Part shown: in pieces, positions 7,389 to 17,772 of the stretch
How positions within the stretch are numbered: the first letter of the stretch is position 1
Layout: each line of letters begins with the position of its first letter
Assembly (NCBI RefSeq): GCF_018729255.1
Contig: NZ_CP076061.1
Coordinates: 124,001 to 188,000, forward strand
Direction: 5' to 3'
Length of the DNA stretch: 64,000 nt
Source: Cupriavidus sp. EM10
Lineage (GTDB): Bacteria; Pseudomonadota; Gammaproteobacteria; Burkholderiales; Burkholderiaceae
Translations under genes and position numbers: made by a program
The notes under the pieces: model-generated
The model's input: only the letters and a program-made list of their open reading frames with translations
What the model was told of the DNA's origin: nothing
Databases searched by the model: none

Positions 7389-8669
7389 TCAGTCGCGATG
7401 TAGCCCGAAGTCGACTTCAGCGGGACGCCCTGGCAGCGTTAGCGTCGCCGTGGCCGGCGCGGTGCGCGATATCACCTTGCCGGCCCGCATCACCAGCAGC
7501 CGCGTGGCGCGCAGCCGGATGGCTTCGACCGGATCGCGCGCCTGCAGCAGCACCAGGTCGGCACGGCACCCCGGCGCCACGCCGTAGCCGTCCAGGCCGA
7601 GGATTGCCGCCGGGCTGTCCGTCACCGCCCGGAAGCAGGCGCGCATGGCGTCCTGGCCCGTCATCTGGGCCACGTGCAACCCCATGTGCGCCACCTCCAG
7701 CATGTCGCCCGACCCCAGGCTGTACCAGGGGTCCATCACGCAATCGTGGCCGAAGGCGACCGGGATGCCGGCCGCCAGCAGCTCGGGCACGCGCGTCATG
7801 CCACGGCGTTTCGGATAGGTATCGTGGCGCCCCTGCAGCGTGATGTTGATCAGCGGGTTGGCGATGGCAGCCACGCCCGCCTCGCGCATCAGCGGCAGCA
7901 GTTTCGACACGTAGTAGTTGTCCATCGAATGCATCGACGTCAGGTGCGACCCCGTGACCCGCCCCTGCAGGCCCAGCCGCACCGATTCGCTGGCCAGCGT
8001 CTCGATATGGCGCGACATCGGATCGTCGCTCTCGTCGCAGTGCATGTCCACGCGCAGTCCGCGCTGGGCGGCCTCCTCGCACAGCAGCTTCACCGACGCC
8101 GCGCCGTCCGCCATCGTGCGTTCGAAATGCGGAATCCCGCCGACCACGTCGACGCCCATGTCCAGCGCACGTCGTAAGTTCTCCAAAGCGCCAGGCGCGC
8201 GCAGCACGCCATCCTGCGGAAACGCCACCAGTTGCAGGTCGAGGTACGGCTTCACGCTCTCGCGCACGTGCAGCAGGGCCTCGGTGGCCAGCAGGCGCGG
8301 GTCGCAGACGTCTACATGGGACCGGATCGCCAGCAGCCCCTTGGCCACGGCCCAGTCGCAATAGGCCAGCGCGCGGTCGACGATGGCGTCCTGCGTCAGC
8401 AGCGGCTTGAGTTCGCCCCACAGTGCGATGCCCTCCAGCAGCGTGCCGGACTGGTTCACGCGCGGCAGGCCGTACGACAGCGTGGAATCCATATGGAAAT
8501 GCGCGTCGACGAATGGCGGCGACACAAGCTGCCCCGCCGCGTCGATTTCCTCGCCGGCAGAGGCCGCCAGCCGGGGCTCGACGGCGGCAATCCGGCCGTT
8601 GGAAATGCCGATGTCGACGTCGGTACGGCCATCGGGCAGGTTGCAGTGACGCAGGATGGTATCGAGCAT
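7389..8669 (-). CDS. codA: Cytosine deaminase (CodA family)
   Basis: Hydrolyses cytosine to uracil and ammonia in the cytoplasm, feeding the Upp/URC steps of the same operon. 426 aa, about the length of E. coli CodA. Metal ligands match: H57 and H59 in VDAHFHMD, H210 and E213 in MHCDES, H242 in SHLTSMHS, D309 in FGHDC. The segment around D309 (FGHDCVMDPWYSLGSGDML) matches E. coli CodA closely, except that the residue aligned with E. coli D314 is Cys (C310). Q152 in FPQDG matches the pyrimidine-binding Gln. The start at 8669 begins the amidohydrolase fold and has GGAAAG upstream. It is the last gene of the operon, 20 bp after the permease. A related amidohydrolase specificity is possible. Confidence 0.88.
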   Translation of the reverse strand: MLDTILRHCNLPDGRTDVDIGISNGRIAAVEPRLAASAGEEIDAAGQLVSPPFVDAHFHMDSTLSYGLPRVNQSGTLLEGIALWGELKPLLTQDAIVDRALAYCDWAVAKGLLAIRSHVDVCDPRLLATEALLHVRESVKPYLDLQLVAFPQDGVLRAPGALENLRRALDMGVDVVGGIPHFERTMADGAASVKLLCEEAAQRGLRVDMHCDESDDPMSRHIETLASESVRLGLQGRVTGSHLTSMHSMDNYYVSKLLPLMREAGVAAIANPLINITLQGRHDTYPKRRGMTRVPELLAAGIPVAFGHDCVMDPWYSLGSGDMLEVAHMGLHVAQMTGQDAMRACFRAVTDSPAAILGLDGYGVAPGCRADLVLLQARDPVEAIRLRATRLLVMRAGKVISRTAPATATLTLPGRPAEVDFGLHRD

Positions 8670-8689
8670 GGGATTCTTTCCGGAGAGGT

Positions 8690-9639
8690 TCAGCGTTCGC
8701 CCTTGCGGTATGGCTTCATCAGCGCCTGCGGATAGGCCGCGCGGCGCGCCACCAGTACCAGCGCCAGGATCGACAGGATATAGGGAAGCATCAGGTAGAC
8801 CTGGTACGGCAGCGGCGGCAGGCCCGGCAGGCTGGCCCCGCCCTGCTGCAGCCGCAGTTGCAGCGCATCGAAGGCCGCGAACAGCAGCGCGCCCAGCAAT
8901 GCCCTGCCCGGCCGCCACGACGCGAACACCACCAGCGCCACGCAGATCCAGCCCCGCCCGTTGATCATATTGAAGAAGAAGGCATTGAACGCCGACAGCG
9001 TGAGAAACGCGCCGCCCACGGCCATCAGCGCCGATCCGGCCATGATGGCGCCGATCCGCACAGCACCCACGCGGATGCCCTGCCCTCGGCGGCGGCGGGA
9101 TTCTCGCCCACCATCCGCAGCGCCAGCCCCAGCGGCGTGCGATACAGCAGCCAGGCCAGCAGCGGCGCCATCAGCAACGCCAGCAGCGTCAGTGCCGTTT
9201 CGGCGGCCATGACCGTGCCGACCAGCGGCACACCGGCCCACCAGGTCATCGGCGCGAACGGGGCGATCGTGGGCGGCGTCGAGACCTGGGCAAAGCCCAG
9301 CCGGTAGGCGTAGTACGACACGCTGGTCGCCAGCATCGTCACGCCCAGCCCCGCCACATGCTGCGACAGCGCCATCGACACCGTCAGCCAGCCGTGCAAC
9401 AGGCCGAACAGCAGCCCCACCCCGGCCGCCGCCGCCACGCCGCCCCACAGCGGCGCGCCGTGATACACGGCCAGCCAGCCGGAGAACGCCCCGGCCACCA
9501 TGATGCCCTCGATGCCCAGGTTCAGGACTCCGGCGCGCTCGCAAAGCAGCACGCCCAGCGTGCCGAAGATCAGCGGCGTGGCCACGCGCAGCACGGCAAT
9601 CCAGAACGGTGCGCCGGAAACGATATCGAACAGTTCCAT
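8690..9639 (-). CDS. Nucleoside ABC transporter permease 2 (one-base frameshift)
   Basis: Inner-membrane permease of the BMP-type nucleoside importer family (YufQ/NupC-like). The first part (MELFDIVSGAPFWIAVLRVA ... LNLGIEGIMVAGAF) and the last part (FNMINGRGWICVALVVFASW) are in different frames. Adding one base near 9082 joins them as ENPAAAEGQGIRVGAVRIG, a normal family sequence, giving 316 aa. The ATG at 9639 overlaps the stop of the preceding permease (TGATG), a sign of translational coupling. It works with the other permease, the double ATPase and the BMP receptor. The frameshift is probably a sequencing error; if real, the importer would be dead. Confidence 0.8.
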
Positions 9640-10729
9640 CAGGCCACCTTTCCGAGCCGGTCGAAGCGAATGCGGTAGCGCGTCAGCATCGTCGCCACCA
9701 GCATGGACAGCAGCGCCACGGCCACGATGACATCCGCGATGGTGTTGGGCACGCCCACTGCCCGGCTCATGCCGTCAGCGCCCACCAGGATGCCGGCCAC
9801 GAAGATGGCCGATGCCACCACGCCCACCGGATGCAGGCCCGCCAGCATGGCGATGACCACGCCCGTATAGCCATAGCCGGGCGACATGTCGAGCGTCAGG
9901 TAGCCGGTGCGCCCGGCCACCTCCACCACGCCGGCCAGGCCCGCCAGCGCCCCGGACAGCGCGGCCGCCAGCAGCGTCACCCGCGTCACAGACATGCCGG
10001 CGAAGGCTGCCGCGCGGGCGTTGGCGCCCACCGCGCGCATCTGCAGCCCGAACACCGTGAAGCGGTTCACCCCCAGACCAGCAGGGCCAGCGCCACGGCG
10101 GCGATCAGCCCGCTATGCACGCGCGAACGCTCCATCAGCCGGGACAGCTCCAGTTCAGGCACCAGGGCCACCGACTGCGGCCAGCCCATCGCCAGCGGAT
10201 CCTTCATCGGGCCATCGAGCATTAGCGACACCCCCAGCAGGACGATGAAGTTGAGCAGCAGCGTGGTCACCACCTCGTCCACGCCCAGCCTGAGCTTGAG
10301 CACGGCCGGCAGCAACAGCAGCAATGCGCCGGCCAGCATCCCGGCCGCCACCATCAGGCCGAACAGCACGCCGTTGGGCAGCGACGCGGCCCAGGGCGCC
10401 GCCGCGCCGTCCACCTGCCCGCCCACGGCCACGGCGGCCAGCGCGCCCAGATAAAGCTGGCCTTCGGCGCCGATATTGAACAGCCGCGTGCGGAATGCCA
10501 CCGCCACGGCCAGCCCGGTCAGGATCAGCGGCGTGGCGCGCGTCAGCGTTTCGGACCACGCAAAGCGCGAGCCGAAGCCACCTTCCAGGAGCAGCAGGTA
10601 GGCCTTGCCCACTGGTGCGCCGGCCGCCGCCACCAGCAGGGCGCAGACCAGCAAGGTGACGGCAATCGCGCCAACCGGGGCCATCACCAGCGCGGTACGC
10701 GATACGGAGGTTCGGGCTTCAAGCCGCAT
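9639..10729 (-). CDS. Nucleoside ABC transporter permease 1 (one-base frameshift)
   Basis: Larger permease of the same importer (YufP-like). The N-terminal part has the conserved LFNIGAEGQLYLGALAAVAV. The C-terminal part has FTVFGLQMRAVGANARAAAFAGM and GYGYTGVVIAMLAG. The frame breaks inside a C5 run at 10070-10074 (G5 on the coding strand). One more G gives LLVWGVNRFTVFG and a 363-aa protein. The start at 10729 has GGAGG upstream and overlaps the end of the ATPase gene by 11 bp, so the genes are co-translated. I regard the break as a homopolymer error. Confidence 0.8.
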
Positions 10730-12284
10730 GGGCCACCTCCGGATTCGTCTGCCCGGCATCGGCGCCGGCACCGGCCATCGCCAGCCCCAATGTGGCCAGC
10801 GTCCATTCCGGCGTGGCGCGGGCCGGGGTCAGGTGCCCCGCATGGATCACAGCGATGCGGTCCGACAGGGCCATCAGTTCATCCAGGTCTTCAGAAATCA
10901 GCAGCACGGCCGCGCCCTGCGCGGCGGCGTCCAGCAACTGGCCGCGCACATACGCCACTGCGCCGATATCAAGCCCCCAGGTCGGCTGGCTGGCCACCAC
11001 CAGCGTCGGCGCCTGCCGGCTTCGCACCGAAAACGCGCGGCCCAGGATCAGCTTCTGCATGTTGCCGCCCGACAGTGTGCGCGTGGGCACGTCGATGCCG
11101 CCGCCGCGCACATCGAACCTGCGCGCCAGTTCGCCAGCAAAGCGCCGCGACGCCGCGCCACGGATCATCCCCGCGCGCACGAACGCCCGGTTACCGAGCT
11201 GTTCGATGACGATGTTCTCCCACACCGCGAGATCGCCGACCGCGCCTTCGGCGTGCCGGTCTTCCGGAATCCGCGCCACGCCGGCTTCAATCCAGCGCCG
11301 GGGCGACGCCGGCAACGCCGTGCCGCATACGCTGAGGTGGCCCGACGCAGCCGCCGCCACGCCGCTCAGCAGCTCGGCCAGCGCCACCTGTCCATTGCCC
11401 GATACCCCGGCGATGCCGACGATTTCCCCGGCGCGCAGATCGAGCGTCACGTCGCGCAGGCCCTGCCGGCCCGCCACGGGCGCCACGCCGACGCGGTCGA
11501 GCTTCGCCACGATCTCCCCGCCGCCCATGCCGCCCACGCGCGCCGGCATCTCCACGCGCCGGCCCACCATCAGCTCGGCCAGTTCCGCCTTGCTGGTGGA
11601 GTCGGCGCGGCGCTCCGCCACCAGCCGGCCGCCGCGCAGCACCGCCACCCGGTGCGAAACACGCAGCACCTCGTCCAGCTTGTGACTGATGAAGATGACC
11701 GACAGCCCTTCGGCGATCAACTGGCCCAGCGTGGCGAACAGGCTGTCGGCCTCCTGCGGCGTCAGCACGGCCGTGGGTTCGTCCAGGATCAGCACCCGCG
11801 CGCCGCGATACAGCGCCTTGATGATCTCCACGCGCTGGCGCTCGCCCACCGAGAGCGATCCCACACGCGCCTGCGGCTGCACGGTCAGCCCGAAGCGCCG
11901 GGCCAGGTCGTCGATGCGTGCCCGCGCGGCGCCGCGCCGCTGGCGCCATTGCCAGAGCGGCTCGGTGCCGATCAGGATGTTGTCGAGCACCGACAGGTTG
12001 TCGGCCAGCGTGAAATGCTGGTGGACCATGCCGATGCCCGCCGCGAGCGCCGCGCGCGGGTTGCCGGGTGGCAGCGCCACGCCATCCACCTCCACGCTGC
12101 CCGCGTCGGCGATGTAGTGGCCAAACAGGATATTGACCAGCGTGCTCTTGCCCGCGCCGTTCTCGCCGAGCAGGGCAAGGACTTCGCCGCGCTGCAAATC
12201 GAGCGAGATATCGTCGTTGGCCAGCAGCGGGCCAAACTGTTTGGTGATATGCGAGAGCCGGAGCACCGGCGGTTCGTGGGGCAT
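10719..12284 (-). CDS. Nucleoside ABC transporter ATP-binding protein (two ABC domains)
   Basis: 521-aa duplicated ATPase of the sugar/nucleoside importer class. The first domain has Walker A GENGAGKST (residues 40-48), the signature LSVGERQRVEI and Walker B VLILDEPTAVL. The second domain starts near residue 255. Its P-loop is degenerate (GVSGNGQVALAELL), as usual in this family, and it has signature LSGGNMQKLILGRA. It powers uptake by the two permeases with the BMP-family receptor encoded upstream. A G/C hairpin in the 91-bp gap before it may lower expression relative to the receptor gene. Confidence 0.92.
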   Translation of the reverse strand: MPHEPPVLRLSHITKQFGPLLANDDISLDLQRGEVLALLGENGAGKSTLVNILFGHYIADAGSVEVDGVALPPGNPRAALAAGIGMVHQHFTLADNLSVLDNILIGTEPLWQWRQRRGAARARIDDLARRFGLTVQPQARVGSLSVGERQRVEIIKALYRGARVLILDEPTAVLTPQEADSLFATLGQLIAEGLSVIFISHKLDEVLRVSHRVAVLRGGRLVAERRADSTSKAELAELMVGRRVEMPARVGGMGGGEIVAKLDRVGVAPVAGRQGLRDVTLDLRAGEIVGIAGVSGNGQVALAELLSGVAAAASGHLSVCGTALPASPRRWIEAGVARIPEDRHAEGAVGDLAVWENIVIEQLGNRAFVRAGMIRGAASRRFAGELARRFDVRGGGIDVPTRTLSGGNMQKLILGRAFSVRSRQAPTLVVASQPTWGLDIGAVAYVRGQLLDAAAQGAAVLLISEDLDELMALSDRIAVIHAGHLTPARATPEWTLATLGLAMAGAGADAGQTNPEVAHAA

Positions 12285-12318
12285 CGAAAATCAGAACCCA
12301 ATACGAAGGAAATGAAGC

Positions 12319-12342
12319 GGCCCCGTCCGCCCGGACGGGGCC
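12319..12342 (-). terminator. Intra-operon hairpin between receptor and ATPase genes
   Basis: Perfect 10-bp stem GGCCCCGTCC/GGACGGGGCC with a GCCC loop, followed on the minus strand by GCTTCATTTCC. The T-run is weak, so it probably acts as partial attenuator or 3' mRNA stabiliser. That would leave the binding-protein mRNA more abundant than the transporter mRNA. Confidence 0.6.
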
Positions 12343-12375
12343 ATGCGAGACACCGGCCGGCAGGCCGCCGGCGAA

Positions 12376-13386
12376 TCAGGGCGTCGACTTCGGCTCGGTC
12401 TCCACGACCTTGACCGTGAACTTGCCGTCGAGAATCGCCTTCTCCTTCGCCTTGACCTTGGCCATCACGTCGGCCGGCACCTTGCCTTCGAACGTGCCCA
12501 GCGGCGCCAGTTCGGCGCCCTTGAACTTCATCAGCGAATACTGGCCGTAGTCCTCGTTCCTGAACTGGCCGGCCTTGACCTTGGCCAGCGCCGCCGCAAT
12601 GGTCGGCTCCATGTTCCACAGCGCGGACGCCACCACCGTGGCCGGGTACTGCGGCTGGGTGTTGATCACGTTGCCGATGGCCAGCTTGCCGCGCTCCTTG
12701 GCGGCGTCGGACACGCCGAAGCGTTCGGCGTACAGCACGTCGGCGCCCTTGTCGATCATCGCGAAGGCGGCCTCCTTGGCCTTGGGCGGGTCGAACCACG
12801 AGCCGATAAAGCTCACCGTGAACTTGACCTTGGGGTTCACCTCGCGGGCACCTTCCATGAACGCGTGCATCAGCCGGTTGACTTCGGGAATCGCGTAGCC
12901 GCCCACCATGCCGATATGGTTGGTCTTGGTCATGCTGCCCGCGATCATGCCGGTCAGGTACGACGGCTCCTGGATGTAGTTGTCGAACACCGAAAAGTTC
13001 GGCGCCTGCGGCTTGCCCGACGACCCCATCAGGAAGGCGGTCTTCGGATAGTCCTTGGCCACCTTGCGGGCGGCCCCCTCCACCGCGAACGACTCGCCGA
13101 CGATCAGCCCGGAGCCCTGCTCGGCGTACTGGCGCAGCACGCGTTCGTAGTCGGCATTCGACACGCTTTCCGAGAACACGTAGTCGATCTCGCCACGCGC
13201 CTTGGCCTCGTTGAGTGCCTTGTGGATGCGCGACACCCATTGCTGCTCCACCGGCACCGTGTACACCGCGGCCACCTTGATCTTCTGCTGCTGCGCCTGC
13301 GCGCCGGCCGGCAGGCCCATGGCGGCCAGCGCCGTGGCCGCCGCCGCGGCTTTCAGCCAGCTACGACGATCGCTTCCCTTGTGCAT
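12376..13386 (-). CDS. BMP-family nucleoside-binding protein of ABC importer
   Basis: 336-aa periplasmic receptor of the BMP (basic membrane protein, PnrA-like) family. A Tat-like signal (DRRSWLKAAAAATALAAMG) is followed by AQA and the mature start QQKIKVAAVYTVPVEQQWV. The family core is visible in YAEQGSGLIVGESF, IGMVGGYAIPEVNRLM and GADVLYAERFGVSDAA. BMP receptors bind nucleosides. With cytosine deaminase and Upp in the operon the ligand is likely a pyrimidine nucleoside or base, but that is inference. A 9-bp tandem repeat sits in the gap just upstream. Confidence 0.88.
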   Translation of the reverse strand: MHKGSDRRSWLKAAAAATALAAMGLPAGAQAQQQKIKVAAVYTVPVEQQWVSRIHKALNEAKARGEIDYVFSESVSNADYERVLRQYAEQGSGLIVGESFAVEGAARKVAKDYPKTAFLMGSSGKPQAPNFSVFDNYIQEPSYLTGMIAGSMTKTNHIGMVGGYAIPEVNRLMHAFMEGAREVNPKVKFTVSFIGSWFDPPKAKEAAFAMIDKGADVLYAERFGVSDAAKERGKLAIGNVINTQPQYPATVVASALWNMEPTIAAALAKVKAGQFRNEDYGQYSLMKFKGAELAPLGTFEGKVPADVMAKVKAKEKAILDGKFTVKVVETEPKSTP

Positions 13387-13415
13387 GACTTCACTCCCCT
13401 TTTTCTACGTTGGTG

Positions 13416-13451
13416 GATGGTTGTGATGGTTGTAATGGTTGTGATGGTTTT
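13416..13451. repeat. Four tandem 9-bp repeats between tetR and the BMP gene
   Basis: Copies GATGGTTGT, GATGGTTGT, AATGGTTGT and GATGGTTTT lie end to end at 13416-13451 in the gap between the regulator and the receptor gene. Copy number could vary and change the spacing of any promoter or ribosome site here. The next feature downstream on the minus strand is the BMP start at 13386. Confidence 0.75.
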
Positions 13452-13480
13452 ATGCGTGCAAACGGGTGGACATGCCTGGC

Positions 13481-14155
13481 TCAGGCGCTGACCGGTTCGG
13501 GCTCCTGCAGCCCGCAGCCCCGCAGCAGCAGGGCCACCAGATGCTCGGTGGCGTGCTCGAAATCGTCGGCGTCCAGCTGGCTCACGCCCAGCACTGCGCA
13601 CACCTGCGCCTCGAAGTCGGCATAGGTCTGGGTGGCCGCCCAGATCGTGAAGAACAGGTGGTACGGGTCGACGGGCGCCATCTGGCCGCCTTCGATCCAC
13701 GCCCGGATCACCATCGCCTTGCGCGCCACCAGCTCGCGCAACGCCTGGCGCAGCACGTTGCCGATCTCCGGCGCACCGTGCAGCAGTTCGTTGGCAAATA
13801 CGCGCGAGGCGTCGGGGTGGCTGGCCGACAGGCGCATCTTGGCGCGGATGTACTGCTCCAGCGCCAGGCGCGGCGAATGCTCGGCGCTGATGATGTCGGT
13901 CTCGGACAGCCACAGCGACAGCGTGTGCGCCAGCACCGCGCGATACAGCACCTGCTTGGTCCGGAAGTAGTAGTGCAGGTTGGACTTGGGCACGCCGGCG
14001 CGCGCGGCGATGTCGGCCATCGTGGCGCCGGCAAAGCCGGCCCGGGCGAACACGTGCTCGGCCGCGCGCACGATCAGGGCCTCGTTTTCCTGCCGGATGC
14101 GGCCGCCGGGCGGCCCTGCCCGGGATTCGATGCCGCGCGCCGGGGCGTCCATCAT
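13481..14155 (-). CDS. TetR-family regulator, RutR-like
   Basis: 224-aa repressor or activator. The N-terminal helix-turn-helix (residues ~25-75) includes [22 protein letters not shown]. The C-terminal ligand domain resembles E. coli RutR closely, for example [44 protein letters not shown]. RutR senses uracil and thymine. The start ATG at 14155 overlaps the upp stop as ATGA, so the regulator is made with Upp. A RutR-type operator is present in front of the first gene of this operon (17551-17568), which fits autoregulation by pyrimidine. Confidence 0.88.
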   Translation of the reverse strand: MMDAPARGIESRAGPPGGRIRQENEALIVRAAEHVFARAGFAGATMADIAARAGVPKSNLHYYFRTKQVLYRAVLAHTLSLWLSETDIISAEHSPRLALEQYIRAKMRLSASHPDASRVFANELLHGAPEIGNVLRQALRELVARKAMVIRAWIEGGQMAPVDPYHLFFTIWAATQTYADFEAQVCAVLGVSQLDADDFEHATEHLVALLLRGCGLQEPEPVSA

Positions 14156-14844
14156 TTCGTGCCGTACAGCCGGTCGCCCGCATCGCCCAGGCCGGGCACG
14201 ATATAGCCGTGCTCGTTCAGCTGTTCGTCGATGGCGGCGGTGACGATGGCCACGTCCGGATGCGCGGCCTGCAGCGCCTTCAGCCCTGGGCGCGAGGCAA
14301 TCAGGCAGACGTACTTCATCGTGGTCACGCCGGCCTCCTTGAGCCGGTTGATGGCGGCGACGGCCGAGTTGCCGGTCGCCAGCATCGGGTCCACCACGAT
14401 CACGAACCGCTCCTGGATATCCTCGGGCATCTTGAAGTAATACTCGATCGGCTCCAGCGTCTCGGGGTCGCGGTACAGGCCGATATGACCCACGCGTGCC
14501 GCCGGCAGCAGGTCGAGCATGCCGTCCAGGAAGCCATTGCCGGCGCGCAGGATCGACACCAGGCACAGCTTCTTGCCCGACAGCACCGGCGACTGCATCG
14601 GCGCAATCGGCGTCTTGATGGCGACGGTCTCCATGGCCAGGTCGCGCGTGGCTTCATAGGTCAGCAGCTGGCTGATCTCGCGCACCAGGCGGCGGAAATT
14701 GTCGGTGGTGGTTTCCTCGCTGCGCACCAGCGTGACCTTGTGCTGGACCAGCGGATGGTTGACCACCATCACCGCCGGCGCCGCCGTCCCTTCCGTCTCG
14801 GCAAAGGCCTGCACGGCCGTGGGTACGTCCAACATGTCATTCAT
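14152..14844 (-). CDS. upp: Uracil phosphoribosyltransferase
   Basis: Converts uracil and PRPP to UMP in the cytoplasm. 230 aa, slightly longer than E. coli Upp (208) because of about 20 extra N-terminal residues. The PRPP site is [18 protein letters not shown]. The uracil site is the C-terminal [16 protein letters not shown]. The start at 14844 is fixed by AAGGAG six bases upstream; an in-frame ATG at 14862 lies ahead of that site and is not used. In the URC route UMP or uridine formation precedes ring opening, so this gene serves catabolism and salvage. It is probably a second, pathway-specific copy, as housekeeping upp genes usually stand elsewhere. Confidence 0.93.
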   Translation of the reverse strand: MNDMLDVPTAVQAFAETEGTAAPAVMVVNHPLVQHKVTLVRSEETTTDNFRRLVREISQLLTYEATRDLAMETVAIKTPIAPMQSPVLSGKKLCLVSILRAGNGFLDGMLDLLPAARVGHIGLYRDPETLEPIEYYFKMPEDIQERFVIVVDPMLATGNSAVAAINRLKEAGVTTMKYVCLIASRPGLKALQAAHPDVAIVTAAIDEQLNEHGYIVPGLGDAGDRLYGTK

Positions 14845-14973
14845 GGTGCGCTCCTTGGTCATCCGAAATTCGCCCGGCCGCGCGCAGCGGGCCCCGGGCC
14901 CGCCACGCGGTGGCTGCCTGTCAATCGGTCACTGCCGTGCAATGTCCTTTCGCTGCCGGTGCTGCCTGCGCGG

Positions 14974-16277
14974 CTAGAACACCGTGCCGTCGCTCTGGAT
15001 CGCGAATGGCGGCGGGCCGCCCGGCGGCCGGCGCTGCGCCGCGATACGGCGCCCGGCCGCCCAGGTGCCGCCTTCCAGCACACGCGCCAACGGAAAGTCG
15101 TTGTCGTTGAGCCCCAGCGCCTGGCGCACCGCGTCGGCCACCAGGTCGAGCCCGGTGACGGTCAGTGCTCGCCACTCGACGATCTCCGGCTCATCCACCG
15201 TATGGGTACGGCTGGCGAATTCGGGGTCGCGCGGCACCGTGAGTTCGAAGTCGTAGAGCAGTCCGCCGTTGCGGTACTCGGGCAGGCCGGTCAGCGCGTC
15301 CAGGCCGACCACTTCCAGCCCGCCGTCCTCCAGCGGCTCCAGCAGCGAATAGGTCAGCCACTGCGTGAGCTTGTGGAATGGCACCAGCCCGCCCGGCGCC
15401 GCCGGATGCCGCCAGCAATCGCCCAGCGATACGCCGTCCACCTGCACGCGCCCCGGCCAGACCGGCCCCAGCGCCACCAGCAGCGTACGCAGTACGAATC
15501 CGGCCTCGATGCGGTTGTCCTTCGCATGGGCGGCCAGGTAGTCGAACAGGTTGCCCAGCCGCGCCGGGGTGCCGAACACCGCCGGGGTGGACTGCATGAC
15601 CTCGCCCAGCCGCCGCAGCAGGCCCGCGCGCCCTTCCAGGCCCACCAGCGGATTGTGCTGGGCCACCTGGAACGCCGTGGCGATGGTCGAGGCATCGATC
15701 CGGGCCAGACGGTCGGCATCGGCGCGCAGCGGATCGCCGGACTCGGCCGAAAAGCCGCCCCGGGCAAACAGGTCGAAGCTGGCCACGCCCAGGCCTTCGG
15801 AGCGCGTCAGCATCATGTCGCTGGCCGGGTCGCGATAGCGCCAGTCGGGGCCCGCGCCGGCATCGAGCAGCACGCTGGGGATCACCAGGTCGATGCCGAT
15901 GCGCGCGCGCTCGGCGCAATGGTCGGCGCCAGACATGCCCGCGCGCTCGCACAGGATCTGCCACCGGTTGATCGCTTCCTGCCCCGGGCCGCCGCTCTCA
16001 AAATGGCGCCAGCGGCTGTGGTACGGCACCTGCAGGTCCGGGTAGCGGCGCCGGATGGTGGCCGCCACGTAGTCCGCAATCGCGTGGACCCGGTCCGGGT
16101 GCCAGGTAAACAGTTCCGACTCGCCGGATGCGACGAATTCGGTCACGACCGCGCAATGCGTGCGCACCGCCTCGCCGCTCAGCAGCGCGGAAGCGGGATG
16201 ATCGGGCGGCACCGGGCTGTGCCAGCCGCTGCCCGTGCCGGGTTCGTGTCCGGTCGTACCTCCTGCGGGATGTTCGT

Positions 16278-16281
<4 letters not shown>
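14974..16281 (-). CDS. URC4/Urg3-family protein (DUF1688), pyrimidine catabolism
   Basis: 435-aa homologue of URC4 of Lachancea kluyveri and Urg3 of fission yeast. This family is required for uracil breakdown by the URC route, though its exact reaction is not settled. Visible family blocks: SRWRHFESGG, GIDLVIPSVLLDAGAG, WRYRD and FHKLTQWLTYSLLEPLE. No signal peptide, so cytoplasmic. Its start overlaps the URC1 stop by 4 bp (ATGA), so the two are translationally coupled. The 129-bp gap to upp holds no good promoter. The assignment rests on overall pattern and on the neighbouring URC1 homologue. Confidence 0.85.
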
Positions 16282-17516
<1,235 letters not shown>

Positions 17517-17550
17517 GGTCGCCTCCCCGGTATGAAACCGGAACACGAAA

Positions 17551-17568
17551 CCTGACCAGATGGTCAGG
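17551..17568. promoter_or_regulatory. RutR-type operator of the pyrimidine operon
   Basis: Perfect palindrome CCTGACCA-GA-TGGTCAGG. The known E. coli RutR consensus is TTGACCA-NN-TGGTCAA, so the inner 14 bases match fully. It lies 35-52 bp upstream of the URC1 start, where a repressor would cover the promoter, and the operon itself encodes a RutR-like protein. No clear -35/-10 pair was found around it. Confidence 0.82.
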
Positions 17569-17720
17569 ATTACATGTTCATAGTAGGCAACGTTCGTGCC
17601 AACGCCCAAGTGGGGTTGTTACGGTCAGTGGCATCCCGTACGCACCGCCGGCGTGCCTGGCGCGACGGCTTTGCGGGGCGGATGCGGTGCATCCCGGTGC
17701 AGCGCGCACCGACACAAACA

Positions 17721-17752
17721 AAAACGGCACGTCCCCTCGAACGTGCCGTTTT
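17721..17752. terminator. Bidirectional terminator
   Basis: Perfect 12-bp stem AAAACGGCACGT/ACGTGCCGTTTT (17721-17732 with 17741-17752) with an eight-base loop. It carries T4 on both strands. It ends the minus-strand acyltransferase transcript 20 bases after its stop and insulates the pyrimidine operon. Confidence 0.85.
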
Positions 17753-17772
17753 GGCGTTACTGCGCGCGACTT

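Noticed and set aside
14887..14903. GCGGGCCC-C-GGGCCCGC palindrome in the upp-URC4 gap as an operator
   Set aside because: Pure G/C palindromes arise easily in this composition; no T-run for a terminator and no match to the RutR-type site.
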